Source: Sphagnum magellanicum | Lineage: Eukaryota; Streptophyta; Sphagnopsida; Sphagnales; Sphagnaceae | DNA length: 64,000 nt | Direction of reading: 5' to 3' | Assembly: GCA_021904315.1 (NCBI GenBank) | Contig: CM038908.1 | Coordinates: forward strand, 36,074,001 to 36,138,000 | Shown here: piece by piece, positions 49,740-61,945 of the stretch | How the letters are laid out: every line of letters begins with the position of its first letter | How positions within the stretch are numbered: position 1 is the first letter of the stretch | Program-made: the position numbers and the translations under genes | The notes under the pieces: model-generated | Told to the model about the DNA's origin: nothing | The model's database searches: none | Seen by the model: only the letters and a program-made list of their open reading frames with translations

Positions 49740-51702
49740 TTCCCGGCACCTTACCCAACATAATAATGGGCAAGGGCCTTGAACATTCCACAATACATAA
49801 TCACATCTGAAATTTGGAAAGAATATCCAAATCAAAGCCCGTTCATTATAAAATCACAATTATGTTACCAAAAAATCAGAAGTGTACCTATGCAATGAAG
49901 AGGTTTAGAGCATTAAAAAAAACTCTTTTAATGCGAGTTTAAAAAAAAAAAAAAAATTGTTTGGAAGAAGTACGGGACATTTGTATTTACTTCTCGGTAT
50001 GAATTCAAATTATTCATTAGCATCATATTGAAAAAAATTATTGTGTTATGAATAAGTTATATCCCCTCTATATAATTAACAATTTTTTTTAAAAAAATAT
50101 TTTAAAAAATTATTATTATTATTATTATTATTATTATTTTTGTGTGTGGAAATGAAGTCAGTATAAATGTATCCTAAGTTGAATAGCAAATAATTGGAAG
50201 TGAAATCCTAAGTTAAATAGCGAGTAATTGGAAGCATTTCAAAGTTTTTGGACACCGAGTGAATGGGTTTTGGGTGTGTGTGTCAGATGTGGCAATAGAT
50301 TCATTGCCTGACTGACTATCTATTAAGAAAAACCTGGATTTGATCATGGCAACTCTTGGCTCATGTAGGGAATTATTACTTTGAGTTTATGGCCAACTTA
50401 ACAATAAGTGTTCATTCCAGTCAGCCTCGTGACTTGGATGATTGAGTGCACCAGCCACCCCACACACAAATCCATCATGTTCAAGCTCACAACCTGACCT
50501 CGCCCTTCATCAAGCAAGTCAGGATAATCAATTGCCCCCCACACCCCCCTCCAAGTGCACAACTGACAATCAGGTGAAATGGAGATGGAGTTGATCATTT
50601 ATCATTAAAAAAAAAAAAGAGAGGGAAAATTTAAGAAAAATCTAGTCGGATTCGGAAACATATGGCAAAACACCCTTTCACATCATTACCAGGTTTTTCT
50701 TTTTCTTTACCCATATTTTTTTAATATCAAAATGTTGGCAAAAATCCCCCAAAAAATTAGCAAATTTAGTCGAATTCACTCTAGGAAAATGCATTTCTCC
50801 AAAACTTTTCCCTAATTTTTTTGGTTGAAGAAACAACAAAACTTTTGTCAAAGAAAAAAATGGTTGATCACAACATAGTTGTAACATTTGAATACTAGAA
50901 TTTAACATTTTGAATGAAAAATAATAATTATACAAATGACGAAATGGAAGACATCAAATTGAGACCTAATTCTCACTATCACCTTTTGTCATGGTCTTCT
51001 CTTTTCCACAATTTAAAAAAAAAAAACAAAGCCCTTGGGCCATGATTTTGCTCAATGTTGAACACGTGCAATGTTTGGAATGTTTAATAAAGAATATACA
51101 AAGGGGGTGAAAGCACATTACAATGACCCATCCCCATTTTTAGTCACTTTTGGTTCCATTGATATAGTATGTAAAATATAATTATTCTCAAAATGTGATG
51201 CGTTTCATTTTGAGTTTAGGTTTTGATGTTGAGGATTTATAATTTTGGACTTTCACAAATCTAATGTCAACTACTATTATTTTAAATAAATAAATAAATG
51301 AAAAAATAAAAATATTGAATATATTTTTATATCCATAGATATAATAGAGCTTATTTCTCATTTTAAACTACATTAGTATTTGATTTTATTAATATTCTAA
51401 ATAAGCATTTTGTTTTAAATGTTTTTTTTACAATAATTGTCATCTTCCATTTGAAAGTGATTGTTTGTCAAAATATCAATTTATCACATAGTTATGATAA
51501 ATGACAAATGTTTTAAAAAATCACGTTTGTGTCATAAAAATTATCAAATTCTTCAAATTGTTGAAATTATGTGAAATCATAAATGAAATGGATACTTCAA
51601 ATTTTTTGCAGGTTGAAAATATTTTCAATCATTTTTGGAATATATTTTCATATTTAGTACAAAATTACAATTATTTTTTTCATATATATATTGTCCAACT
51701 CA

Positions 51703-51741
<39 letters not shown>

Positions 51742-53050
51742 GTTATTAATATATCATAATATTAAAAAAATTATGAAATTCCTTAATTTTGACATGGTTT
51801 AGATTCAAATATGCACCACTTATGAAGACATTCCAATATGAATAAATAAGGAGGCCACCATAATGTGCTTTCACCCAAAAATTTTGTGCATAATTTAAGG
51901 GTTGATGTTTATGACATATCACAAATTAATTATATGCATGTTAATTCCTAGGTATGTAGATAAATCATAGATGTTCAATAATTCGAATCTATCATTAATT
52001 CACCTTAAAATGACACAAATGTATCATTGATTATTAAATATTACAAAAGCTTTATGATTGTAAGGCTCTTTTTCTTCTTTTTTTTCAATTTTATGATATA
52101 AAACTTTTGTTGATTTTCCCATGAAATTAGAAAAATTAGTTGAAGTTACACTATGAAAAGCATTCCTAAAATTATTTTTTCAAAAAATTCCTAATTTTTT
52201 AATCCAAAAAATGGCAAAAAAATGTTGAAAAAAAGAATCTAGTGTGTTAGATTATATCAAACAATCATTCAAAGTTATAAGTACATCTCTTCTCAAAATA
52301 CTTTAAAATTGAATACAATTTTCATCAATCTTACAAACACCTCTAGTAACCTTTATATACTCAATGGCCCTTTACTCCTCATTGCACTAGATTCACAAGG
52401 TTGACCCTTATTGAGCATTTAAAAAAAAAATGCCACAAAAAAATTAGCACTACAAATTCAAGCAAAATAGACATGCAATTCATCTAATTCAATCTTTACT
52501 TCTATAAAACATTTAATACCATTAGCCTACACCAAGTTCAAAGGTGCAAATGCATTTCCCTAAATTTGTTTCCAACATTTGAATCTAATAGTTTTCAAAG
52601 AAGTCAAAATATGATGAAACTCTATATATCAAGCTATTGGGTATAATTGTAGGTAGTTGTGGCAATTTTTGGCAATTTTTTTTTTCAAAAAAAGGGAATT
52701 TGTGACAAAATATTCTCTTAATTTTTTTTGCAAAAAGGTGAAAATTCCTCACCTAAAAAATCAATAGAGTAGATTTACACATGTTGTAATTTTTTTGAAA
52801 ATTAATTTTAAAAACTATACCTGGTAATTCCAAAATCAAATAAGATCATTTCATTTTTGTCAATAGTCCCCCCAACCCCCTTTTTAATTTCTGATGTTTT
52901 TTTCAGAAAATTCCCAATCCCCACAATTCACATGGCTTCCAAATTTAATCAATTAATTAATTAAAATAATAATAATAAAGCAATTCTCTTCTTTTTCTTT
53001 AAAAGAAAGAAAGGAGTGTTTTCTTTTCATCAAGAGACGTATAGGTACTT
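49740..53050. other. AT-rich intergenic DNA, no gene seen
   Basis: Microsatellites only: an ATT run at about 50111-50140 and an AT run of about 20 units at 51702-51739. No protein is recognisable on either strand. Confidence 0.6.
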
Positions 53051-53059
53051 AGTACTTTA

Positions 53060-54322
53060 CCTTGTGGTAAGTCAATGGAAGTTGGAAATCATGTTTTAAC
53101 TGCGTGGATTTTTCACTTTTTACTTTCCCTCCCTCTCGCGCGCTCTTCTCGCCCTTCTTCAGTCCGTCTTCGTTTCACCGCTCAAGTTCTTCTTCTTCTT
53201 CTTTCCATCGCAGCTGCTCGGCTCGCAAGCAAGCGCTCACGCACTCTTCATCAGCCATGCAATAACATGGAGACTTGCTTCTCGTCGAATCCTCCCACAG
53301 TCTTCAAAGGATTTGCAGCTGATTTGTAAACTGCAAGGAAAAAAATTCACCGAAAGAGTATTGATCAATTGTCGCGCTTCTTTTCCAGTTGCAATGCAAG
53401 TCCAACTGCGGTTTTGTGACAACAAGGATCACTACTCGTGCGCCCCCTGCAATTTTCACGTACTATCTGAAACCGATTTCCTTGGTTTCACAAAATGTTA
53501 GGCTCTTTCTATACTGCAGAAATCCTTGTTTTCGATAGATAGGCGCAGGCAGAGAGAGAGAGAGAGAGAGAGAGATTGATTGGATGCGTTGGAAAGTTCG
53601 CAGTGAGACCTGAACTATGGCGATGGTAGTACAAGTTTGTACAAGACGTGTTGATGATGAAGAGGATTGTTGTAACGCATTGAGTGCAAGCGACGCGAAG
53701 TCCAGCTGCGGTGCAAGAGAAAACGGGCAGAATCGAAGCGGGGAACTACTGTAAAGAACGTTGGATGACGAGCCTTTGATCCGATGTAAGCTTCTTCTTC
53801 TACTTCTTCTTCTTCTTCTTCTTGCAGTAAGTATGTCCACATTCTCTTCTTTTTCTTCTAGAGCTTGGAAAGACGCAGGAGAAGCAGAATCGGAATAGCT
53901 GCTCCTGAATTCTTACCGAATGTCACTGTATGTGTCCGTGCTCTTCTCTTCCCCCCTTGTAACGACATTTGCATGAGGAGCAGAGATCAACGCGGATCTT
54001 GAAAAAGAAAAAGAAAAGTTTGCCAGGATGCGTGTTCTCTTCTTCTGCTCCAATCGGGGGAGAGATTTTTTCTTCCGTCTTGCTTCGGCACATGCAAGTG
54101 ATAACTGCAAAGACTATGTCTCTTTACTGAAGGAAGTTCTTAGAAGAAGATCCATGAACAATGTCTGAATCACACCGTCATGGACTTTGAGAATTCTTCT
54201 TCAAGGGCTTAGGATTGGTGCGAAGAAGTCTGGAAATGGAAGATAAATGCTGAGAAATGGACATTGTGATATATCATCTGGTAACTACGTGATCTCAATA
54301 GCAGCAGTTGAATCTTACTTTG
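53060..54322 (+). promoter_or_regulatory. Promoter-leader region of the LONGIFOLIA-type gene
   Basis: AT-rich DNA ends at about 53.05 kb and a CpG-containing, C/T-rich stretch begins (CTCTCGCGCGCTCTTCTCGC near 53132). CTT runs and a GA run of about 12 units (53551-53574) follow. Several short frames that could act as upstream ORFs occur. This is typical of a long plant 5' leader with GAGA-type repeats. The transcription start and any leader introns cannot be fixed by eye. Confidence 0.5.
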
Positions 54323-54325
54323 TAA

Positions 54326-54653
54326 GAGCATCTCCAGCGGTGCTCAGTTTGTGACCTGCACCGGAAATCATCCAGTCATATCCAGTGGATTTCTGCTCTG
54401 ACCCTGGAAGAATGCACATCTTTGAGAGTCCAAAGGAGTCCTAGAGGAAACAGTCTAATAAATACAATCAAATCATATTTATTTACTGCTCCCTATTTCT
54501 GATTGACTACATAGTTTGATTGGTCCAGGTGAGTTGCTATTAGCAGTCCTAGTTTTAGTTTTATGGGCGGGGTTCGAGAAAAGTAAGCAACTAAAACTTG
54601 GATGTGAGAAATATTTTTGCAGGGTCACATACTGAGCACTGCTGGAGATGCTG
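54326..54653. mobile_element. Tourist/Harbinger-like MITE in the gene leader
   Basis: Terminal inverted repeats of about 31 bp face each other: GAGCATCTCCAGCGGTGCTC at the left, and at the right the complement of CAGCATCTCCAGCAGTGCTC. Homology continues inward through AGTTTGTGACC / AGTATGTGACC. The element is flanked on both sides by TAA (54323-54325 and 54654-54656), the 3-bp target duplication expected of PIF/Harbinger elements. At 328 bp with no coding capacity it is a MITE. It ends 87 bp before the inferred start codon, so it lies in the 5' UTR or a leader intron; a TTTTTGCAG acceptor-like site occurs just inside its right end. Confidence 0.88.
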
Positions 54654-54740
54654 TAAGTGCATAAGGTCTCAGAGCTGTGCAGTAAGGACTTTGATTTATC
54701 GTCATCCTCTGCTGCTGTGAGAATTGTTTTGGTATATATT

Positions 54741-57700
54741 ATGCAAGATCACAAGTGTAGGATGCCACCAGCTACTACATCAGCAAATCCACAGTTGGTG
54801 TCATCCTCCTCTGAAGATCCAAGCTCATTCGACAACGAAACCGGCTGTATGAAAGGACTTTTCCAACTCTTTGACCGTCACCATTCCTTCAGTAGCCGCC
54901 GCTATGGCTCCAAACGAATCACCACTGAAAATGGTAACCCTACTCATACTGTCTCTGCAGGCATTTTCCTATTTTGTTTTGGTCTGACTGTGAGAGTGTT
55001 CAAACGAAATTCTCTTGCTTACATTCCTGTCAATAGTGCCCAGGAGATTCTAACAAAAGGTTTGAGACATTGTATTTCCCACATTGTGTAGGAGTTCTGA
55101 GATTTTTGTGGGTTGTGGGTGCGGTTTGAAGGAGTCGGGCAGCCATTGCCAGCACCCTGTGATACCCCACGATATCATCAAGACACTGTTTCCCCTTACT
55201 GTACGGTGTGTGCCTATGTAGATTTTTTTTGCATAAACAATTATGACTGGTGGTTTCCTTATTGAGTTAGACAATGCAGCAGAAAGGGTTTTCAGAATTC
55301 TCAATTTGCTGCTGCTCTCCATCAATGTTATAACATTAAACATATATGCATCTGAATTGCATTCTCACATCCATGTCCTTGAAGTTGCAATTTGTTGCCT
55401 GATTGTTTCATGTTGGATGATGACAACAGTTTCAGGCTAATGTTGTGGAGCAGGCTGCCTTCCTCAACAATTCCAAACGACTGAATCCAGCTGGGGAGTA
55501 TCGAGAAGATCATCATCACTGGTCATCTGTCCACAATGGGAAGAGTCTGGCTAAGTTCTCAGCAGATCCAACACTGAACAACAAACCTCGGCTGGACCAG
55601 GGCCCTGAAGAAAACAAAACACCACGCCTGTCGTTTTACTTCAGAAAGCCAAGCCCAACAGGCACTCCCACCCAAGCTTCTGTCAATGGAAGACAAACTG
55701 AGCAGAATGTCCCCAGAGTTTCATCATCTATGGATAATGAGGATATGGCATGCTCATCCTCTTGCAGAGAGAAGCCTCAAATAGTGACAGAAGGTCCCAT
55801 CAATCAGGCTGCACTTGAATCACTTGATATGGAGGGAGTTTCTTCTGGTCTTCTAAGTTTGAAGATCCTGCCAAGGTCCAGGTCAATAAGTGGAAGGGAT
55901 AAGTCACAAGGTCAGTTGTCTCCTGTGGACCCAAGGATACGCTCTCGAGCCTATATTGAGAGATTTGCTGGGAGACAAGATGTGATGGAGTTGCCCTCTT
56001 CAGCATCCAGAGGGAGTGATGTGAAGGATCCAAGGCTCTCCATCAAGAACAATTTCATAAACCCACGAAGATCGTTTGAGGGGAATGAAGTCCCAAGGCT
56101 GACAGTGGACTTGGAAGAGGGTCCTAGGTTGAGTGGATTCAAAGAGGATCAAAGAATTTCCCTCGATGGACATGACGTCCCTCTGCCTGTGGTTCTAGAC
56201 AAGAAAAGCCATTTCAGAAAACAAGCATGTGTCTTAGGTTCTGATCTCATAGACACAATGAGAGTTGCTGACTTCAAGGACTCGCTCCAAGCTACACAGA
56301 AAGGCAGAGAGAGGCATCGTTTTTCTGTTGATGGAACCCGGGACCCACCTCAAGTCTCCACTTGTGCTCCTCGGCTCTCTGCAGATGGCAGAGATGTAAC
56401 CCAAAGACAGAAGGCGGAATTGCAAGCAAAGGCCTCTGAAGGGATGCAACGTGGACTGAGTGTGGTAGCCCGGTTGATGGGACTTGAGGAGATTCCCAGT
56501 CCTAGTCCCTCTCTGCAAAATGTCCAGCATATTAAACCTCCATCTCGAGAGGCCAAGCTGATTCAAGGATTGTTGCAGTATACACCCCCAAGGTTGGCCA
56601 CTGAACCTGCACCAAGGCAATCAGGCAAATATGCCTCCTTGCAAGAAAAAGGTGGCCGAACCATGAGAAATCAAGGTGAAGGCTGTCAAGAGCCAATGCC
56701 AAGACCTAAATTGGCTCTCTCTCCCAAGCATCTTCTCATGGATGGAATGCCGCACATCTTCAGACAGCAAGTGCCTCGGGATGCTTCGAATAACTGCCAA
56801 CCAAATGTGACGAAGCATTTCATGGAAGAAGCAAGGCCTACAATGCCACCTGACACAAATCCATCACCTGGCCCTGAACCCCTGCATGGCAACATGGCGC
56901 ACCGATTACGCCAACTGCGGTTACGGAACTTGGTCCAGGAACGGAAAACTCTTAAGCACATTCTTGAAGCTTTACAGCTTAAAGGTCTATTGCATGCACC
57001 TCGTCACAAGCAGACAGCAGGCACTAATTTCTTCTCAGATTCCAAGCTCCTACTCGTGCCAAAAAGTGCAGTTACTTTTGGCACTCTTGATCAGCTGGAC
57101 CGCCAATACCAAGATTCTTCAAATATTGGTGTGGCTGGAGTCACCATGGAGACAAAGAAACAGGACCATCAGCCTGAAGGACTCAATACTGCAAGAACTA
57201 GTAATGGCAATGAGACACTTGGTGGCAATACCATGATGATCCGAGCCATTAATGCAAAGCCTCCTGTTAGATCACAGGAGTCAAATCCTCAGCCCCCTTT
57301 ACCACCTCAACCTTCAGAGCTTGATTGCTTGAGCAGTACATCTGGGGGCCTTGAGAGGTTGGCTGTGGTGGGCAGTCCTGCCACTAGTAATGATGGGTAA
57401 GTAAAATTTCCTCTCTTCACTAGAATTCTAATCCCTGGACTAACAGTTCCTGACAGGGTGTTGATTTCTTTTGTCAAATATGAGAAAGCTTGCATTTCAA
57501 CTGTCAACAAAAAAATTCATGAAAAATGCACTGAATAATAATTACTTCATGGGCATGGTGTGCATATAGAAACACTAACAATAGCTTGGGCATGTGAGAA
57601 GAGAAGCAGACTGGAATATCCAAAGAGTTCTGTCCAGTTTACTAATGCAGAGGAAAACTCTGCAAATTTTCTTTGGCTGCAATTTGTGTGAGACAAATGT

Positions 57701-60425
57701 CCATAAGGTATGATTAGCACATCAGCTTTTTAAGTCACAGCCTGATCATTGACATCTCTCTTGCAGGGGAATGATGAAGGACACCTCTTGTAAGGTAGGT
57801 GGTCAGGGAAGGCGCCCAAGATTGCAGCCAAAAGGAGAAATTGTATCAAGCCCCAAAACCCCAAGATCGGCTCAAGTAGGCAATATCAAACTCCTAGCCT
57901 CTCCCAGTGTACGAGAACCTGGATCACCTGGATTACCTCGGCCTGGATCACCAAATGGAGTGGCTTTTGGTAGTGGGAGTAAACGGATGCCTGAGAATGT
58001 GAGAAGCCCACAGGCAAAATCTATGCCCCAAAGTCAACTGAGTCAAGAGTTGGTAAAGGGGAGGACAGCAAGTATTATTGGCCCCGAGTCGCCAAGACTG
58101 AGAAGACCAATTCTCTCAGATTCCAAGTCCACAAATTCTACAGTTGAGGACTATCCCAAGTACCAAAGTTTGAAGGGTCCAGTAGATGTCTCAATTCTCA
58201 AAAGCAAGCAGTTGAGTAAACTGGCCAAGGAAAGGGAAAAATGCAGTGAAATACTGAAACCCACTTCAGAATTTGGGAGCAGGACTCTTTTGCCAAGAAG
58301 ATTGTCATTTGGAACTGATTCTTCAAGCCTTGTCAAAGATTTGGTCCCAGATGAGACATTGGTTGATGGAATGGGAGATAAGTTCCTCAATGAAACCAGA
58401 ATAGACAACTTTCTGGTAATGCAAGCTGGAGTGGACTCCAAGGAAGGTGAAATAGATTTGCAAGAGGTGCACAAGCGAGTGCAATCAATGGATTTTGATG
58501 CCTTTGACCACAGACAATGTATTGAGCTCCCAATGAAGGGGAATGATGGTGGTGGTCTTAGCAGCAGTGCACCATCTCCTTCAGGAACTCAGCACCGAGG
58601 TTTTGGGGTGAGAATCATGAAGCGACTACAACATTTAATATAAACTTTGGGTTGCAATGTGTATGCATATTACAGTTGAAAGTTGGTTAGCATACCATTT
58701 TTTTGTGTAGATGAAACTTTCTCTAGTAGTCTGATTGGAAACATTACAGATGCTTCATGAGATGTATTGAAATGTGACTGGGTTTGGGTTTTTGTTGGCA
58801 ATTCAACAGGTGGCAGGCAATTTCTGCATGGGATTGGAAGATAGAGAACCTGCTTTAGTCTGGTGTGAAAAGGGCCCATCAGGAGCAGTCACCTCAGATG
58901 GTGTGCTGTTTGAGAAATCCAACTTCAGCAAGAATGATCAAATGAATAGTGGTCCTGAACAGCCAAGCCCTGTGTCAGTGCTTGACAGTACAGCTTTTGA
59001 AGATGAGGAATGCAGTTTGAGTTCAAGAGCAGAAGAACAGACCATTCAAGGTTAGGACAGACTCCAAAGACTCTGTGGATTATGAATGACACAATATGCA
59101 TAAATGTTGAGATCTCCTGTATAGCACATAATGGCACTTAGTGGCCACACACCCAGGCTTTAGCTGCCATGATGTGGATGCATCAGCATAACTGGAATTG
59201 GAGAGAACTCATGACCAATATCCAGCATGCACATTACAAGAGTAGATCTCCAAATAGTATTAGAGAGTAGGAGTGCACTTGTGATTTAGTTATGATACAA
59301 TCTTACCTCTGGCCCAACTGGGAACAGTGATAGTTACTTGTGCAGTGTGCAGTTCTGAACAATGCAGTGTCTTCCATGGCTGTGAAAACCCTGAATTGTT
59401 TAGTTGTTTCAGGAAATTATATTGAGTTCATCAAATGTTAAGAAGCTTGGTAATCCATATCACTGATCTTGTCCTATTTGCGATTGATTACAGATGCCTT
59501 AAATGCATTGGAGAATGTTAGACGCTGGAGCTCTGCAAAATCCCTGAAGCTGGTCACAGTGGATTCTGAAGAAACTGGAGTCCCCACAGAAGTTGTTGCA
59601 TATCAGGAAGCTTTAACAGGCAATGACGGGCATGAGGCTGTCCTTCAAGAACCCACTGATTACCTCAAGAGATTGCAACCTGAAATCCACCTCCCCTCCG
59701 ACATCAAAATTGGACCCAATTCAGCTTCTATGGTGCCCAACAGCACCTCATTGGAAAACCGAGAAGCAGAGTGGGAATTTGTCCAGAACCTTTTAGTTAC
59801 TTCTGGGCTCACAAGAGATGGTAGCTCCACCACACAGTCATTTCACATGCAGAGCCACATCATCGACCCTGCATTGCTTGTCCAATCCAAGAAGTTGCAG
59901 TGGGAGGAGAAGACAAAAGACAGGTTATACGCTTTCCAACAGTGGTGCAACACAAATGAAGAACAAAGGAGGGAATCAGTTGACCATCGCCTTCTCTTTG
60001 ACACAGTGAATGAGATATTGGTTAGAAAATGTCAGCTTGAGAGCTTATATACCCAACCTTGGGTTACGCCATCTCGTATTTTTAAATTTATCCAAGAAAA
60101 ATCCAAGGGCCAAAATTTAGTTCGAGAAGTTTGGGAGGAGTTGCAAGGGACAACGTGCACCTCTTTGAATGATGGCAGTGACAACATTCAGAGCATTCTT
60201 CAAAAGGACTTAGGGTGCAACAATGGACATGAATGGTCAGACTATGGACTCATGCATGGTGAACTTGGTCTTGAGCTGGAGCAATTGATTTTCAAGGATT
60301 TGGTTGAAGAAACCATTCGTGAGTTGAAGTGTTGCAGTAGTAGTGGTGATGGTGCATGCAGCAGGAACTCTTTGCCATTTCAAAAGGAGGCAACAGCTCG
60401 CAGACAGCTTCATTTCACAAATTGA
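54741..60425 (+). CDS. LONGIFOLIA/TRM-family protein, five coding exons
   Basis: Exons 54741-54933, 55491-57396, 57767-58607, 58810-59050 and 59494-60425 join in phase to 1,370 residues. Family blocks in order: GCMKGLFQLFDRHH (35-48); a run of PRLS-type units (about 97-360); VVARLMGLEEIPSP (about 387-400); ERKTLKHILEAL (about 548-560); EQPSPVSVLD (about 1029-1038); LLFDTVNEILVRK (about 1225-1237); LELEQLIFKDLVEETI (about 1319-1334), the DUF4378-type C-terminal motif; and a terminal RRQLHF. TRM proteins of this subgroup bind TON1 and microtubules and promote polar cell elongation; that role is by family. The start is the only ATG ahead of the GCMKG block. The first intron is least certain: an acceptor at 55435 looks good but is out of phase with the 54933 donor. 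The third intron has an alternative phase-consistent pair. Exon 2, an uninterrupted 1.9-kb frame, supports a functional gene. Confidence 0.92.
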
Positions 60426-61200
60426 GCTCTGACTGCCCACGTGTACATTATGATGTCAATCAGCGGACCAAATTTTGAAGTCACAAGACAAATTCGCACC
60501 AAAGGTGAGTTTTCTGAAAGTCATTTTCAAATTTGACTTATATCTAGCTACACATTCATGTTGGCAAATGTCACAATGAGTTGGGGTAGTAATAAGAAGC
60601 AATCCACCATGAAATAACAATGGTTGCATCTCAAACTACAAGACAAGTAATGTGACTTTCAACTTCTCTTTTGATTTGACCCACATTGGTGGTCATCCGG
60701 AAAGATATGCAATTTGTCATATAAGTAGGCATGACCGACACCAATCAAGATTGTATCTATTTATGATATAAGCTTTTTGAAATTTGAGGAAAAAAAAAAC
60801 ATTTTCACAATTGGTGGTATTGTAATTTTGTAATACTAAAATGACATGGTTGCAAATATTTTGACAGAAGACCCCTTCTTCTTTTTTTTGGGTTTTGTTT
60901 TGGTTGACAAATAATGAAGTGTACAAAAAGATTGATGGGGGCAATTAGATGTGTGACATGGTGCTACGGTATTTGAATGGATGTTGTTGAGTGGGAGTGT
61001 TTGAGAATCAACAACTCCTTATCAAATTACTATTACCTACATGGGTACTTTAGTACTAGTCTTGGTATGAAAGTGATATCGGGTATGCAAGTCATATAAG
61101 GAAAGGATAATGAAAGGGAATGATGTTACTTTAGTACTAGTCCTGGTATGAAAGTGATACCTATATGCATAAGGAAAGCTCGAGAGGGGGTTAGGTCTAG
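60426..61200 (+). other. Downstream of the LONGIFOLIA-type gene
   Basis: The first 100 bases keep gene-like composition, and AAAGGTGAGTTT near 60503 is a good splice donor, so a 3' UTR intron is possible. No clear AATAAA was found. ACTTTAGTACTAGTC with TGGTATGAAAGTGATA is duplicated at about 61044 and 61128. Confidence 0.4.
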
Positions 61201-61206
61201 AGGGGT

Positions 61207-61532
61207 TTATTGGCCTTGCCTACCATGGCAAAGATATTGTGTCTAGATTCATTATAGAGTTTAGTTAGTTTAAGGGATTTTCGCCCCTAGGTAATAATAA
61301 TAGGTCTATTTTTATATGAAGATTTTTGAAAGATGATATTTTGGCTTGTGTTGAAACTTGAGATTAGTTATAGAGTTATAATGTCTTGAAGGATTTTGGT
61401 TTGTTATAGAGGATTTTTTTGAAGATTATATGTTTGCATGGTGAAATATTTGAGTTTCCATAATTCTTCTTTTGCCTTACGATATTTTTAAATGTAAATG
61501 GCAAGGCCACAATGTGACACACCCATGATACA
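61207..61532 (+). repeat. Third copy (single arm) of the 28-kb inverted-repeat element
   Basis: It runs parallel to 28699-29027: TTGGCCTTGCCTACCATGGC, AGATTCATTATAGAG, CCCCTAGGTAATAATAATAG, GAAAGATGATATTTTGG, GAGGATTTTTTTGAAGATTA and TAAATGGCAAGG follow in the same order. It includes the ~130-bp block missing from the left arm at 28 kb, so that block is ancestral. No opposite arm is seen here. Confidence 0.88.
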
Positions 61533-61679
61533 TATCGTTCAGGAGGATGCTTATGATCCCTGCAATAAAGTGCCGACTTGTAGTGGGTCCACGTCACTTG
61601 ATTGTTGAGATCTTAAATGTCGATGGCACTTCATAGTCAAGATCTTGAATGTGAGTCTTATTCAATTTGATCAGTAGCC

Positions 61680-61945
61680 CCAAAAGAACAACATAACCAT
61701 CAATGTGACCTTTTCACCACATAGAAAGCGGACATAATCTGAACAAAAGACCAACATAACCCTCACAAAGTGACCCTTTCCCTTAACACACAAAACTGAC
61801 ATAATCTGAGCGAAAGAACAACATAACCCTCAATGTGACCATTTCCTCACATACAAAACTGACATAATCTGAACTAAAGAACAACAACATTACCACCTCA
61901 ATGTGATCATTTTCTCACTTAGAAAACTGATATAATTTGAACTAA
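61680..61945. repeat. ~65-bp tandem repeat, four copies
   Basis: GACATAATCTGAAC landmarks fall at about 61731, 61798, 61861 and 61929 (the last degenerate), each preceded by AACATAACCCTCAATGTGACC or a variant. Confidence 0.88.
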
